Shown: positions 36,312 to 48,475, numbered from the stretch's first letter. The stretch is 64,000 nt of DNA from Rostrohypoxylon terebratum (GCA_022497145.1 MU385857.1:186001-250000); one strand, 5' to 3'. Notes: generated from the sequence alone by a model not told the origin. Numbers and translations: made by a program.

Positions 36312-36935
36312 CGATAACTTATGCTGCATACTGATTCTATCTATCTTATTCTAGGGAAATGAAAACTGGTCTATACGAAGTATATTTACTACCAAGCTGT
36401 CTTGTCCGCTATCACACTCAGTGCCGCCTGTCTGAAGCTATTCACGATAAGCTATTTAGGGGATTGCGCAGACATAGCTCCGCGGAGAGCTTACATTATT
36501 TCGTTCTATTACGTGCAAACGTGAATAACAGCCGAGCCTCTCAACTTCTTGTTGGATCTTAAGAAGCGCGGGTCTTCGGTTCTCGATCCTACATGCCTCA
36601 ATGCTACCTGTCTTATGGCTCCCATTGGCTCTCGTTATCACTATGTCGTCAGCGATACTTAACATGTCGATTTTGTTTCTTGCCTTGAGGAGACAGGTAT
36701 TGAAATATAGTGGGTATCGTGTCCAACACCTTATTTTCAAAGCCTCCTATCCTAGCCCGTGGGACGTGTTTAATGGGGCACGAAATGAAGGCACCAGGGC
36801 TAACGACTAAACTGCCTAGTTCATCGGGTCCTGGGCGATTTTCGTATCTCCGCCAAATTCTTCAGCATCTTATCACCAATCATGATTCGCTGCCATCTTC
36901 AATGTTGAGAAAGAATACCCAATTGCTTCTGATAA
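36312..36935. promoter_or_regulatory. Cluster of eight AreA/NIT2-type HGATAR sites
   Basis: Exact HGATAR matches occur at 36312 (CGATAA), 36337 and 36341 (AGATAG on the minus strand, overlapping), 36409 (TGATAG, minus), 36445 (CGATAA), 36635 (TGATAA, minus), 36870 (TGATAA, minus) and 36930 (TGATAA). By base-composition-free expectation about two would be found in 620 bp on both strands. AreA/NIT2 are the GATA factors for nitrogen derepression and act on nitrate reductase genes through clustered sites. The position is 0.7-1.3 kb upstream of the start codon. Confidence 0.55.
36479..36486. promoter_or_regulatory. NIT4/NirA-type palindromic site TCCGCGGA
   Basis: Perfect match to the symmetric octamer described for Neurospora NIT4. 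Together with the preceding C it also matches the Aspergillus NirA consensus CTCCGHGG (36478-36485). It lies 29 bp from a CGATAA site and 1.14 kb upstream of the nitrate reductase ATG. In this pathway the Zn2Cys6 factor mediates nitrate induction and cooperates with the GATA factor. Confidence 0.55.
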
Positions 36936-37623
36936 GCCCTATACCCTGTTTGAAGTGCTTGCTCAGCACATCCGCGGGGATTTCTTCGACTGACTATTGC
37001 ATCTCCGGGCTTCAAGCGATGCCGAAGCAAGTGCGTAGCCTGCGACCTGAGGTGGTTGAGGCTTCCTTATTTTCAATGTTACGCAATTCCTAGGCTCCAT
37101 ATAAAAATCCCAGGAGGATATCATTACCGTACATTTGTTGTCAATGTTTCTGCCCGGTTGGTGTATGAGGCGGATCTTTGCATATCAATGCATTGCAACA
37201 ATAGGTCGGGATTTCTCTCTTGCAGCTTACTTGCGGGTTGGAGACGAGAATGCTTGGGAAGCTAACAGGTCTTCCGGTGGACCTATCGTCAGGTACTTAT
37301 CATCCGTTCCTTTGTTCCTTTAAACACTAGGTAAATCTCAAAATGGGGACGAATGGAATTTTTGATCGAGCTTTACTACCTGGTTGATCATCTCATACCA
37401 ATGTTTTATATACCTCGTCTAAAGGTGTCGTCATCTTTTGCCTTGTCCACCTACTTATATTTTCTTTAGACCTTACCTCTCCCCTTTCCTAGTCTCTCAA
37501 TATTGGCGGCATGGATTCTATCACATATAAATGCTTGGCATACGTGGTTACATACACTTGATAGTCGACGTCAGCTTATCCATACACTCGTCTCAACTTT
37601 GAGCATTTCTTGTGTCACGTATT

Positions 37624-40382
37624 ATGGAGGTTTCCGGTCAACAAATTGATCTCCAGCAGTCGTCTACTGCACGTCTAAATACATGTCCTCCTACACCTCC
37701 TGCAACAGAGAGCGGATCGAGAAGGGTATCGAGTACAAGTAGTCATTTCGACATCCAGACGTCTCCATCCGAGTATGATGGAACGAAGCCCGAAGTTTCT
37801 CGGAAGTATCCACTTCCGCCGAGAAGTAGACCAGACAACAAGGTGCTGAAGGAGGATCTCAAAACCCCAGACAACCACGTCGTAAGAGATCCTCGGTTGA
37901 TACGCCTTACGGGCGTTCATCCTTTCAATGTTGAGGCGCCACTAAGTGACCTTTACGACGAAGGTTTCTTGACTACAAAGGATCTCCACTACGTCCGAAA
38001 CCATGGAGCAGTGCCCAAAGTTGAAGACAAAGAAATTATGGATTGGGAATTCACAATAGAGGGCATGGTAGACAATCCTATTACAATGAGTCTAGCACAA
38101 CTTCTCAGGAACTTCGAGCAAGTAACATATCCCGTTACATTGGTCTGTGCGGGTAACCGCAGGAAAGAGCAAAACATCGTCAGGAAAACCAAAGGGTTCT
38201 CTTGGGGAGCAGCGGGCTTGTCGACAGCGCTATGGACCGGGGTTGTGATGGGTGATCTTTTGAGGGCAGCTAAGCCGAAGCGAGGTGCGAGATACGTATG
38301 CTTTGAGGGTGCTGACAAGTTACCTAACGGGTATTACGGAACGTGCGTTAAATTGAACTGGGCTATGGACCCTAACCGAGGAATCATGGTTGCTCACAGA
38401 ATGAACGGCGAGGTGCTCCCTCCCGACCACGGAAAACCTCTCAGAGTCATCGTGCCGGGTCAAATCGGCGGTCGAAGTGTGAAATGGTTAAAAAAGCTTA
38501 TTGTCACAGCAGCGCCAAGCGATAATTGGTATCATATTTACGACAACAGGGTATTGCCGACAATGATCAATCCCGAGATGAGCGCCGACCTGCCAGATGT
38601 TTGGAGGGATGAGCGTTATGCCATCTATGACCTTAACACGAATAGCGCCACTTGCTACCCAGCCCACGACGAAACGCTGTCATTAACACAGGGTATCAAG
38701 AGCTACCGAGTTCGCGGGTATGCCTACGCTGGCGGAGGTAAAAGAGTAACAAGAGTTGAAGTGACCCTTGATAAAGGAAAATCGTGGATTCTGGCCAATA
38801 TTTCATATCCCGAGGACGACTACCGGGCCGCTCCCGATGGAGAAGAGTTGTATGGTGGGCGACTGGATTTGTCCTGGAGAGAAAACTGCTTTTGTTGGTG
38901 TTTTTGGGCCTTGGATATAGCGTTGTCGGAATTGCAAGCAGCGGATGATATTATGGTACGAGCTATGGACGAGTCTTTAATGGTACAACCGCGAGATATG
39001 TACTGGAGTGTTTTGGGAATGATGAACAATCCCTGGTTTCGAGTCGTTATCCACAAGGAGGGTCATGCATTGCGATTTGAGCATCCAACACAAGCCGCAC
39101 TAATACCTGGTGGCTGGATGGAACGTGTTAAAAAGGCTAGAGGAAATCTCTCTAATGGGTATTGGGGCGAGAAATTATCTGGCGAAGAAGATGATGTTGT
39201 CGAAGAGGAACCAGCAAAGGAGATTTGTATGATCAACAAGGAAGTTAATCGTACGATCACTCTAGCCGAACTGAAGAAGCACGACGGTGAAATCGAGCCA
39301 TGGTTTGTGGTTAGCGGTCAAGTTTATGATGGAACGAAATTCTTGGAAGGGCATCCTGGTGGAGCGGCATCGATTTTTGGTGCTGCTGGTCAAGATGCCA
39401 GCGAGGAATTTCTCACTATTCGTTAGTCTAGAAACTTGAAAATCTTTGCAGACGGATACTAACTCTGAAAGCAGATAGCGAAAATGCAAAAGCGATGTTA
39501 ATTGATTACCACATCGGCTCTCTCGATGAAGCCTCTCGAAAAGCTTTAGCGACCGGAGAAACCACAGATGAGAAAACTTTGACACCTCGAGAAACTTTCT
39601 TACAGTCGAAAGTATGGACACCAGCTATCCTGTCGGCCAAAAAGAAAGTTTCGGAGGACACCAAGATCTTCACCTTTGACCTCGAACACCCAAAACAGAC
39701 CTCTGGACTGCCCATTGGTCAACATTTAATGATGCGGTTACGCGATCCCGTCACCCGCGAAGCCATCATACGGTCGTACACGCCCCTCTCGGAAACTACA
39801 GATGAAGGGAAACTAGACGTTCTCATCAAGATATATTATGATACTCCTGGAAAGAAGGGAGGTAAGATGACACAGGCGTTAGACGCAATCCCGATTGGCC
39901 ACTTTGTAGACTTCAAAGGTCCCGTGGGCAAATTCGAGTACTTGGGTCGGGGCTTATGTTCAATCTCCGGCAAGCAACGAAAGGTCAAGCGCTTCGCCAT
40001 GATCTGCGGCGGATCCGGAATCACGCCGATATTTCAGGTTCTCCGAGCTGTGTTAACGGACAGCGAGGACCCTACCTCATGCCTTGTTATCGACGGCAAC
40101 CGTGTCGAGCAGGATATTCTTTGCAAGGAAGATCTCGACAGGATGGCTATTACTAATGGCCATAAGTGTCGCCTATTGTATACACTAAGTCAACCCGAAC
40201 CATCGTGGACTGGCTTGAGAGGTCGCATGGATAAGGCGCTGCTCGAAAAGGAAATCGGGCCTTGTAAGGATATCGATGGTGAGACTTTAGTACTCATTTG
40301 CGGACCTGAACCGCTTGAGAAGAGCGTTCGCTCTATATTAGAGGGTTTGGGCTGGAAGGACGACGATCTGCTCTTCTTCTAG
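37624..40382 (+). CDS. niaD: Assimilatory NAD(P)H nitrate reductase
   Basis: Exons 37624-39421 and 39475-40382 (53 nt intron with branch point ACTAAC) give 901 aa, within the usual 860-980. Start is ATG 37624 (MEVSGQQIDLQQ). The molybdenum-cofactor domain includes the Mo-ligand Cys175 in TLVCAGNRRKEQ. The dimerisation domain carries GMMNNPWFRV at about 466-475. The cytochrome b5 haem ligands sit in FLEGHPGGAAS (His577) and in LTIHSENAKA (His600, whose codon is split by the intron). The FAD domain has IIRSYTPLS and the NAD(P)H domain has AMICGGSGITPIFQV and LICGPEPLEK. The protein ends in Phe, as fungal enzymes do. It reduces nitrate to nitrite in the cytosol. No nitrite reductase or nitrate transporter gene is adjacent, unlike the Aspergillus cluster. 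Confidence 0.97.
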
Positions 40383-42010
40383 ATATCCTGTAGCAGTGTA
40401 GCACAAAAGTCCGTGTACTTTCTTAACAAATATATTTGGTGGCTGTCAACCATTTCTTCGCGACATGTCTCGGAGAATGGATATTCGCATCCCAACAACC
40501 ATTATTCTTATCACATCTGAGTATACAAGAGTTGTATATTCGAAGTACGTATAGACAGAGCCTATCACTTGGACAGTGCGTGCTCTCTCAGGCAGCTAAC
40601 TATTACCTATGTATTTGTGTTGCTTAGCAGATGCCATAGTATTGGTAGGGTAGAACAGCTTGACCGATTTAAATACTGCGAAATCGATAGACGAGGTAGT
40701 GTTTTCAATGTGTTTGGATATTTGCCTTTGGGTTGCAAGCGTTTCTTGTGGATGTTGGTTGGTATAGGTATTAGGTATGTCTTTGAGGTATATTAGGCTG
40801 ATTCTCGCCAAGCTGATCGCCCACCTGAACGAGCTCGGGTGAATGAGATATTTACGTGTATCCTGATAATTTGAGAGCACCTTGTCCATAAAACGGGCAG
40901 TATTCCTCATCATGGCCTTAGTATTACCTTGTGTTTGTGACGCGTCAAGTCACGTCAAGGTACGTGTCGCTTTAGGAACGCGGATTGCGCGTAGCAGGGA
41001 GGCAACGTTCTTTCATGATGGGTTGAGAGCGTCAACGAGAACCAAAACATGAAGTTTGGGGGCGGGTGGCGATCATGTAGGTTGATGTCGATATTATTAT
41101 GTAGGTATCCATGATGAATGTGTGCCCATCTTGTGACCATTGGCAATCAACTGCACGAAATGTGCAGCACGGACGGGTGGTTCTAATCTTAGCTAGCTTA
41201 GATGCCAATATTCACATCTTTGCATCGCAGCAAATTGAAACCGGACCTTGGGAATCCAATCAGATTATATGTACTAGGCTAGATTATATAGTACCGGGGT
41301 ACCGACCGAAAGTTTCAACGGAATTTCCATCGTCATCCCCGCTTATATGCTAGTACGTACCTACGTGGGTACATACATACATCTGGCATGCGTACCTTCC
41401 TGCTTATATAATAATACGTATTACACACACAGATACAGTACCTATAGTAGGTATTACTTCGTACTACTTCGTACTAGATCCAATGTTTAGCCGACCCCAC
41501 ACATTTCAGTTCTCAATGGATCTGTTAGGTAGGCATAGGTAAGGCGGTAACAGCCTATGTGGTAACAGCTGGTGCAGTAACGTACTACTACATGGTAAAT
41601 GTACCCCTGTACCTCTGCACAGTACACAGGTACATGTTACATAGCCCTGGAGGTAACAGTGGGTACCGTAATAAGGTTTAATCCACTATCTCGTCACTAA
41701 GATCACTACGCGCAGCCTCAGCTTTCCTCGAAACCGACCCGGCAATATTATTTCACCACCTGCACCGTCGAGTTTTCTTTTTCTTCAACCCCAGCAACTG
41801 TAAACTGTGCAAATCCACCCACCTTAATTCTGCCACTGGATTGACCGCTCTCACACCAAACTTAATTACATTTCATATCGGTCAACGTAAAATCTTTTAC
41901 ACCAAACACCTTTTTCCTACAGACTGCAAGCTGCACAATTTACCTAACTCACAACCAACTTTCCTTGTAACCAATCCATCTTCCCTTTACCCTTCGCGTT
42001 CCTTTCATCA
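40383..42010. other. Intergenic region between niaD and the RanBP1-domain gene
   Basis: No gene seen. A dense block of GTAC/TACCTA/TAGGTA words lies at about 41345-41690. The 200 bases upstream of 42011 are C/T-rich, typical of a filamentous-fungal promoter and 5' UTR. Confidence 0.5.
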
Positions 42011-43651
42011 ATGGAGCCTACCAAACGCAGTCCGACCCCAGAGAAGTACATACCTGAGGACCCAGATACTGCTGCTGCTCGCAAGGAACTACGTCAAACT
42101 GTTATTTCAGAAAAAGCTGATTCGTCTACGATGTCGGCTTCTCACCAAGACCCCGCGCCTGATGTCACCGCTGGCGGTGATAAGGCATCTACGAAAGCTT
42201 CGACGCCTGATCGCGGCTCCGTCGAACGTCAAAGCGACGACCTTCGTGATCAGGTGTCGTCGCCCAAGAAAAAGCGTGCTCACGATGAGGTCGACGAACC
42301 TAGAGATGCGACTTCTGATGCTAACGGCGACGTCTCTCCCATTGGTTCCCATGCTGGCGCTTCCTTGAGTCGCACTGACCGATCGGAACCCGAGAAGAAG
42401 CGCCCGCGAGACGTCTCAAGTGAGTCAAAAGCGAACTCACAGATAGCCATTGTAAGCATCTAACACCTACCTTATCTACATCACCTCGCCTACTAACCAC
42501 TAGCTATCTTTAGGCTTCAACCGAATCCACATCAATTCCTAAGACGGGCGAGCAAGGCGAGGAGCAGGCAACAGCCAAGGATGATACCAAACCAGAGAAA
42601 GAGAAGGAGATTACAACGTCCGCCTCTGCATTTAGTGCCTCTGGAATCGCAGGCTTCGCTACCCAAGCCTCGCCCTTCTTGCAAGCTGGTTCAAAGCCGC
42701 TATCTTCCTTCGCCAGCCCCACCACTTCCCAGTCGCCCTTTGGTGCTACTTCTACTGCAAAGCCCACAACCTCAGTGTTTGGCAGCAGCGTATCCAACGG
42801 AGCAGCATCTCCATTCGGCCAAGTAGGAGGAGTGACAACCACCTTTGGGAGCACTCCCTTTAGCGGTTCCTTCGCTAGTAAACTAGGAGGACCTACCCTA
42901 AGTAGCTTCGGCAAGCCTGGCACGTCGTTTAAGAGCAACAAGCCAGCTAAGCCATTCGGAGCTCCCGTTAGTGAGGACGAGGACAACGATGAAGATGATA
43001 GCAATTCCGGCGATGAAGAGCCTGCTGCTGCTGATGAGGATCATGAGGCAACAGAAGAGAAAGCCACAGTTGCTGATGATAAAAAGAAGACCAAACTCCA
43101 GAGAGGTAAGTTACATAATGTCTACAACAGTTCGACCTTATGCTAACAAAGCTGATAGTGGTCATCGACGATGGTGAAGCGGACGAGGTTACTATCCTGC
43201 AAGTCCGTGCCAAGATTTTCCACCTGGACAAGGTCAATTCTGCCTGGAAGGAGCGAGGTGCTGGTAACTTGAAGATCAATGTTCCTGTCGGTTCCGTCAA
43301 GTACGACGAAACAGGCGCGCCCGTTCTCGGAAGTTTCAAGGCTTCCGATGACAAGGATGCCAAGTCCAATGTCGTCCGCTTAGTCATGCGACAGGACTCA
43401 ACGCACCGGGTGATTCTCAATACCGTCGTCATCCCGGGGATGGAACTCCAGGAGAAGCCTGGATTGAAGGCAACCGGCGTGCTGTTCACAGCCATCGAAG
43501 GTGGAGGCGCCGTCAGCATCCAACTCAAGGTTCGTCCACTCACCCCATCAAATGTGACTAGACGCTAATGATTCTTTAGATGAATGCGGCCAATGCTCGG
43601 AGCTTCGTCAATGAAGTGGGGAAAATTCAACGCGTACTTCAGTCAGTTTAG
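42011..43651 (+). CDS. RanBP1-domain, FG-containing nuclear transport protein (Yrb2/Hba1/Nup50-like)
   Basis: Exons 42011-42451, 42514-43105, 43159-43529 and 43580-43651 encode 491 aa. Residues 1-150 are charged, with basic clusters (SPKKKRAHDE, EKKRPRD) likely to be nuclear localisation signals. The middle is a low-complexity FG region (SPFGATS, SPFGQVGG, TTFGSTPF, LSSFGKPG, KPFGAPV). An acidic stretch (VSEDEDNDEDDSNSGDEE) precedes a RanBP1 domain at about 346-485 (LQVRAKIFHLDK, WKERGAGNLKINV, RLVMRQDSTHRVILN, SFVNEVGKIQRVL). Such proteins bind RanGTP and assist Crm1-dependent export or recycling at the nuclear pore. The stop is TAG at 43649-43651, but the same frame stays open for 215 further sense codons (see next entry). 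Confidence 0.9.
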
Positions 43652-44299
43652 AACGCTACTGAACCCGTCGCGGCGAACGATGTGTTTTCTGGGCTTCCAA
43701 TCTACCGGCCTGCATTGAGTGACGCATCCGACGGCACATTCAACAGAGCCTCTGGCAGCCCATTCGATGATGAACGTGGCAGATACGTCGATACACCCGG
43801 CACTGAGAGGGTTGATTCGAGCGATGACCTTCCTGACTACGAATTTTACGAAGCTCTCGAGGCGGTCCCCTCTGTTGAAGCTGGCACCGGCGGTGGTCTC
43901 GGTGTTGGTTCTGGTGCTCCTGATGACTTGCCTGACTACGAGTCTGACGAAGAGGCCAAGATGGCTTCCGAACCTGAGCAGAAGGAGCTTGATCATTCTG
44001 AACCTGATCACCGCTCCCCATCCATTTCCGAGGCTGAGGTGGCGCAGGAAGCTCCTAGAGTCCCAAGCCCGGACAACAAAGTTCCGAAAAAGCCTTCAGT
44101 TAAGCGCGTTAAGCGCAAGTCTGTGGCGGTGGAAGACCAGATGGAAGGCCCTATGACTAGAGGCAGGAAGAGACGTCTGCTGGAAGCGGCTCTGCTAGAA
44201 GGCCCAATGACCCGGGCTAAGAAACGGAAGCTTGCGTCGCTGCAGGAGACAAAGGAGAAGAAATCATCGGGACGAAAGCATAGACGTGGCAGAGCGTAA
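43652..44299 (+). CDS. In-frame downstream coding stretch: C-terminal extension of the RanBP1-domain protein by readthrough or alternative 3' splice choice
   Basis: Directly after the TAG the reading frame continues for 215 sense codons to a TAA at 44297-44299. The sequence looks coding. DDLPDYE occurs twice (at about 43826 and 43922) and EGPMTR occurs twice (about 44145 and 44199), with synonymous differences such as CTT/TTG, GAA/GAG and CCT/CCA. The tail is acidic then strongly basic (VKRVKRKS, RGRKRRLL, RAKKRKL), resembling nuclear signals. The first in-frame ATG is at 43961, inside the repeated part, so an independent gene would leave the first DDLPDY copy untranslated. The TAG is also a possible splice acceptor (CAGTTTAG). 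Using it instead of the acceptor at 43579 removes exactly 72 nt and the stop. A separate small gene is the alternative. Confidence 0.6.
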   Translation, partial: NATEPVAANDVFSGLPIYRPALSDASDGTFNRASGSPFDDERGRYVDTPGTERVDSSDDLPDYEFYEALEAVPSVEAGTGGGLGVGSGAPDDLPDYESDEEAKMASEPEQKELDHSEPDHRSPSISEAEVAQEAPRVPSPDNKVPKKPSVKRVKRKSVAVEDQMEGPMTRGRKRRLLEAALLEGPMTRAKKRKLASLQETKEKKSSGRKHRRGRA

Positions 44300-44970
44300 G
44301 GTTTCATGACTAACGAATGGGAAAGGAGTACGGGTATCACGCATTTTCATGGCAGGCATTAGTGTGGATTTGCAGACCGTAGTGGTCATTTGTGAAGAGC
44401 GTTGGCGAATAGTTGATTTCTGGTCAGGGGAAGATATCATGGGTCTCTGAGAGCAGTTTTCTTCCACACTCCGAATCACAGTTGACGGCATAGAATGCAC
44501 CAACTAAATAGCTGCCCCCCCTCTGATAATTGACACCTCAAGTCTTGCGAGGTTTTTTGGTGTTTCTGGACACCTACCCAATACATACATAGAATTCCAC
44601 AAGTCTACCTTGGCATTGTAATGTAATCGTGAATGAACTAAGTCAATACTTAGGATCCTAGGGTACAATAGTTTCTAAATTATAATCTTTAATTGTAGGT
44701 AACTACCTACTAGCTCTTGCTATCTCAAACAAGGTGTGTGGAATCCATGATAAGGACCATTATGTAATCTTTCGAGTCAATCACGTGTTTTCGTCTAGAT
44801 CTCGCGCCGCCACCAGCGCCACCAGCACCACCAGCATGAGAGAGAGAATGCGTGGCTTGAGTCTACGACGTCAGTTCAACCCCTAACCTACGGTCTGTTT
44901 TTAACAACGAGGTTATCTTTCGTCCAAACGCTCTCGTACTGATGCATCTCGATTATAAGTGATAAATGAT
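44300..44970. other. Intergenic region upstream of HRQ1
   Basis: 671 bases without a gene. It holds the 3' flank of the preceding gene and the HRQ1 promoter. A repeated CACCAGCGCCACCAGCACCACCAGC stretch lies near 44811-44835. Confidence 0.5.
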
Positions 44971-47900
44971 ATGGCAACTCTCAAGGCTGCTACAGTTTCG
45001 AATAAAATTATCAAAAGAAAAAGAAAGAGGCAGAACTTCGAAGATGGTGAGGATATCGAAGAGCCGAGTCTCTCAGAGGGTTCACAGAAAAGCACAGACC
45101 GATCGAAAGCTACGAAACCAGAGAACCATGGAGCATCCCAGCGCCAAAAAAGGAACAACACGGAAATTGAGTGCAAGATTGAATGGCCGCGAATGTTCAA
45201 AGATTTAGACAAGACCCATCGGGCTCTGAATTTGGTCTTCACTTTCTGCTCTACACGCAAGCACTTGGCGACGACATTTGATACTATCCGGTCCGCAGTC
45301 GAATCGAATACGAAGCGTGAATTGACGATTGAGGATGTTGCAGCTATAGTGGCATTGCGACCGGATGGTATCAACTTCAGTTACGTCGATGAGTTGATGC
45401 TACAGACAGATATCAAGGGAGCCGAGAGAGACTCGACATTTAAATCTGGCAGACTGAGGGATATCACTGTCCAAGGTCCCGCTCCCGACGCCTCAGTCGG
45501 TGGTTTCACTGGCTTGGAAGAACTCGGTAGCCATCATCCCGATGACTTGCCTCCTAGCGGTAGTGAGGTTTTATACTTCGAGTTTACCGATGGCGACCTT
45601 AAGAGACAAGTCCAGAACAAGAAAACTGGCGAGCCTAGTAATCCCATCAGGAGACTTCGGGATGAGGATTTGAAAATGCCCGTTTACAGTCAAAAGCAAC
45701 TTACAACATTGATTGAAAAACGCAACCAAAAATTCACAAACGCTGTGAGTTCCTTCATAAACCGCTGTGTAGATGAAAAATTAGATCCCGAAATGATACT
45801 TCGCCAAGAAGCTGCATCGTACATTCCGATTCCTTCTGAATCAACAACTGCTACTCCTATGCCTGAGCCGAGTACCATTCCCAAATCGATACCGGAAGAG
45901 CGGAAGAGCATCCCAGAAATTATCGAAGAACTCAAAAGCAGTCCGTGGTATACGAATCAAATAGTGCCAGACGGCCATCGTGTATTCGAGGCGCAGGAAC
46001 CTGTTTTTGGCGAGCTCGATTTTTTATTAAGCCAGGACATGGTGAATGCTCTGTACAACGCGAAAGGAATCACTCAGTTTTACGCCCATCAAGCTGAAGC
46101 AATTAACAATCTCCAAGCAGGCCACAATGTTGTAGTTTCAACCTCCACAAGCTCAGGCAAATCCCTGATCTATCAACTACCTGTCTTACATGCTCTAGAG
46201 CAAGATCCCAATACTCGAGCGATATACATCTTCCCTACCAAGGCATTAGCTCAAGATCAGAAGAAGAGCTTAAAGGACATGCTGGCATATTTCGCAGGGC
46301 TAGAAAATGTTCTTGTCGAGACATTTGATGGTGACACGCCTATGTATGATAGAAACCAGATCCGCGACGAGGCTCGGGTGATATTCACGAACCCCGATAT
46401 GCTTCACCTCACAATTCTTCCCCAAGAAGACAGATGGCGGAGTTTCCTTAAAAACTTACGCTACGTCGTTGGTATGTACACCCTCACCTAGATATGCTTG
46501 CCTGCTAACAGATATTTGATTAGTTGATGAACTACACTACTACAACGGATTGATGGGATCACACGTCGCATTCATCATGAGACGGCTTCGGCGTATATGT
46601 GCCGCTGTTGGAAACCGAAAGGTCAGGTTTATATCGTGCTCTGCTACTGTGGCAAACCCTGAAGAGCATTTTAAAACAATCTTTGGAATCAATGATGTGC
46701 ACCTAGTCGATTTCGACGGATCGCCGTCCGGTCGAAAGGAGTTCTTGTGTTGGAACACACCTTATAAAGACCCCAGCGACCCGACAAGTGGTCGCGGAAA
46801 TGCCATAGCCGAATGTGCTCGATTATTCTGCCAGCTAATCCTTCGCGGCGTCCGTGTAATAGCGTTCTGTCGCGTACGGAAGCAGTGTGAAGAACTGGTG
46901 ACGGCGGCTCGATCTGAGTTAGAATCATTAGGTCGTCCGGAATGTATGGCCCGCATAATGGGATACCGAGGCGGATATACAGCCCAAGACCGTCGAAGAA
47001 TCGAGAGCGAAATGTTCGAAGGGAAACTTATCGGCATTATAGCGACTACTGCCCTTGAATTAGGCGTTGATATTGGCACCTTGGACTGTGTCATGTCCTT
47101 AGGGTTTCCATATACTATTGCGAACTTAAGACAACAGAGTGGAAGAGCCGGGAGAAGAAACAAGGACTCGCTATCAGTACTTGTTGGAGATTGCTTCCCG
47201 ACCGATCAACATTATATGCAAAATCCGGACGAGCTTTTTACCAAACCTAATTGCGAACTCCAGGTTGATCTAAATAATATGCTCGTATTAGAAGGTCACA
47301 TTCAATGCGCAGCATACGAAATGCCGATTAAACCCGTCGAGGATTCTATATATTTCGGTAAAGACCTTTCGAAGATCGCGGAAGAACGTCTCATCAAGGA
47401 TGACTCAGGATATTATCATTGCCATGATAGATTCAGACCTATGCCATCCAAATTCGTGGCAATTAGAGACACGGAAGACGAGCACTTCGCAATTGTTGAC
47501 ATATCGCACGGGAAGAATGTTGTCCTTGAAGAATTAGAGGCCTCGAGAGCTTTCTTCACCATTTATGACGGTGCAATCTTTTTACATCAGGGCAACTCAT
47601 ACTTGGTGCGCGACTTTCAACCCGAAAGAAGAATCGCGAAGGTGGAAAAGGTCGTGGTGGAATGGACGACGCAACAGCGAGACTTCACCGACGTAGACCC
47701 AGTGGAAACAGAAGCGATCCGTAAAATACCAGGTTCACTCTCACGTGCTTTTCATGGATCGATACGAATCACTCAGAATGTATTCGGTTATTTCAAAGTT
47801 GACAAAAAACGCCGAATTCTCGATGCCGTCCAAGTCGACAATCCCCCCATCATCCGCCACAGCAAAGGCATGTGGCTTGACGTTCCGAAACTCGCCCTCG

Positions 47901-48475
47901 ATATCCTCGTCGACCGCCGTCTCCACGTGGCTGGCGCCATACACGCCGCCGAACATGCCATTATAAGTATGATGCCGAATTTTGTCATTAGCATGCCCGA
48001 CGATGTCCGGACGGAGTGTAAATCCGGGTTGAAGGAGTTCGCGCGAAAAGAGACATCGAGGAAGAGGCCTGCTAGACTGACCTTCTACGATGCGAGAGGA
48101 GGCGCAAATGGATCTGGTATCAGCACGAAAGCGTTCGAGTTCATCGATTTGCTCCTTGTTCAGGCCCTAAAGAGAGTCCAGCATTGTCATTGTCAGACAG
48201 GATGTCCGGAGTGCGTCTGCTCGGAGTTCTGCAAGGAGGCCAATGAGGTTATGAGTAAAGCCGGAAGTGAAGTCATTATTCAGGCTCTGTTGAATATGGA
48301 AATTGATGTCGACGCCCTTCCTATGGGACCCGAGGATATGAGCCCGACCCTCATCGAGACGGTAGTTCTGGCGAAACCAGTGCCCTCTCGAGGCCATAGA
48401 GCTGGTGATGTGATGAAGATAGATGACGGGAAAGAAGACGCAGATCAGGGTCGAGATGTTATCGTTGTCGACTGA
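44971..48475 (+). CDS. HRQ1: RecQ4-family DNA helicase Hrq1
   Basis: Exons 44971-46471 and 46524-48475 give 1150 aa from ATG 44971 (MATLKAATVSNK). The N terminus is basic, then comes a segment IEWPRMFKDLDKTHRALNLV typical of fungal Hrq1. The helicase core has the Q-like FYAHQAEAINNLQAG, Walker A STSTSSGKSLIY (about 392-400), and motif II VVDELHYYNG (about 501-510, its first Val codon split by the intron). Motif III is FISCSATVANPEEH, followed by TTALELGVDIG and LRQQSGRAGRR. The C-terminal domain ends in the four-cysteine CHCQTGCPECVCSEFC at about 1053-1068, the Hrq1/MrfA metal-binding signature. Hrq1 is a 3'-5' helicase for interstrand crosslink repair and telomere maintenance in the nucleus. 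The downstream gene starts about 430 bp after its stop. Confidence 0.95.

Larger units (their letters stand above)
34931..37623. other. Divergent UPF2 / nitrate reductase intergenic region
   Basis: 2.7 kb without a supported gene. Several open frames of 60-130 codons at 36359-37323 overlap in different registers and cannot be spliced into anything I recognise. The same part carries a cluster of GATA sites and a NIT4-type palindrome, so I read it as the nitrate reductase control region. Confidence 0.55.

Noticed and set aside
36456..36740. Minus-strand open frame containing IADDIVI, resembling the reverse transcriptase catalytic box
   Set aside because: No other reverse transcriptase motif lies upstream or downstream in any frame, and the residue before ADD is Ile rather than the usual aromatic. 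The stretch overlaps the nitrate reductase control region, so I treat it as chance.
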